Source: Streptomyces avicenniae (GTDB taxonomy: Bacteria; Actinomycetota; Actinomycetes; Streptomycetales; Streptomycetaceae). Taken from it: a stretch of DNA of 64,000 nucleotides. Shown here piece by piece: positions 63,945 to 64,000 of this stretch. The notes below the pieces were generated by a model that saw nothing but the letters and a program-made list of their open reading frames with translations, had not been told where the DNA came from and made no database searches. How positions within the stretch are numbered: the first letter of the stretch is position 1; every line of letters begins with the position of its first letter. The position numbers and the translations under genes are program-made. Location of the stretch: contig NZ_JOEK01000020.1 of NCBI RefSeq assembly GCF_000719135.1, positions 152,774 through 216,773 of the forward strand, given 5' to 3'.

Positions 63945-64000
63945 CTGTCTCTTATACACATCTCCGAGCCCACGAGACCGAGGCTGATCTCGTATGCCGT
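63945..64000. other. Illumina Nextera adapter contamination (not genomic)
   Basis: Bases 63945-63963 are CTGTCTCTTATACACATCT, the Tn5 mosaic-end adapter; 63964-63978 are the Nextera read-2 tail CCGAGCCCACGAGAC; 63979-63986 (CGAGGCTG) are an 8-base index; and 63987-64000 begin the P7 sequence (ATCTCGTATGCCGT). The order is exactly that of a read running through a Nextera library fragment end. Confidence 0.98.

Noticed and set aside
1..64000. CRISPR arrays, tRNA or rRNA genes, insertion sequences, integrases or prophage
   Set aside because: No regularly spaced repeats, no cloverleaf or rRNA sequence and no transposase or integrase motifs were seen on either strand.

Overview
The window is very GC-rich DNA from a filamentous actinomycete, most likely Streptomyces or a close relative. 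The evidence is the almost exclusive G/C use at third codon positions, a chaplin gene, a mycothiol-dependent isomerase-family enzyme, a DUF574-type methyltransferase, several extracytoplasmic-function (ECF) sigma factors, many GTG starts and several promoters that seem to make leaderless mRNAs. No rRNA, tRNA, CRISPR array, prophage or insertion sequence was seen. The last 56 bases (63945-64000) are not genomic: they are Illumina Nextera transposase-end, index and P7 adapter sequence, so real sequence stops at 63944 and this is a contig end.

Layout. 1-3.3 kb: CoA-binding protein, IMPACT/YigZ protein, and a luciferase-like monooxygenase with its FMN reductase. 3.3-8.8 kb: an ABC transporter/CPBP-protease operon divergent from a two-component system, with two inverted-repeat operators between them. 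8.9-13.1 kb: sbcD-sbcC. 13.1-17.8 kb: DUF885 peptidase-like protein, acetyltransferase, ECF41 sigma factor, and a GntR regulator with an elaborate operator region. 17.8-22.1 kb: ROK regulator, purB, SGNH hydrolase, MOSC protein. 22.1-24.7 kb: stress proteins (GlsB-type, Dps, DUF1206). 24.8-26.9 kb: an ECF42 sigma factor/DGPF/SRPBCC cassette. 26.9-34.4 kb: small enzymes, a toxin-antitoxin-like pair, and a two-RCK membrane protein with a degenerate pore. 34.5-39.7 kb: an overlapping operon of phosphatase, ECF sigma factor, six-helix zinc anti-sigma factor, ABC ATPase and two membrane proteins. 39.8-46.7 kb: chaplin, a very large Tat-exported beta-propeller amidohydrolase, a nucleotidyltransferase, and a transglycosylase with a Crp-like site. 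47-50.9 kb: deacetylase/sigma factor/DUF4232 operon and a TetR regulator with tandem operators. 51-63.9 kb: a polysaccharide and cell-wall block (PGRP amidase, GH16 laminarinase under a LacI-type operator, EamA exporter with LysR regulator, beta-helix lyase with CBM2 divergent from a sugar ABC importer, galU, FadR-type regulator and creatininase-family hydrolase).

How it works together. The right third suggests extracellular glucan and pectin-like polymer breakdown coupled to oligosaccharide import. The importer has a binding protein and two permeases but no ATPase, as expected where a shared MsiK-type ATPase serves many importers. The centre is rich in envelope-signalling modules: four ECF sigma genes lie in about 33 kb, and three of them are translationally coupled to probable partners. 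Gene calls rest on family motifs visible in the translations. Promoter and operator calls rest on sequence symmetry and spacing and are inferences.
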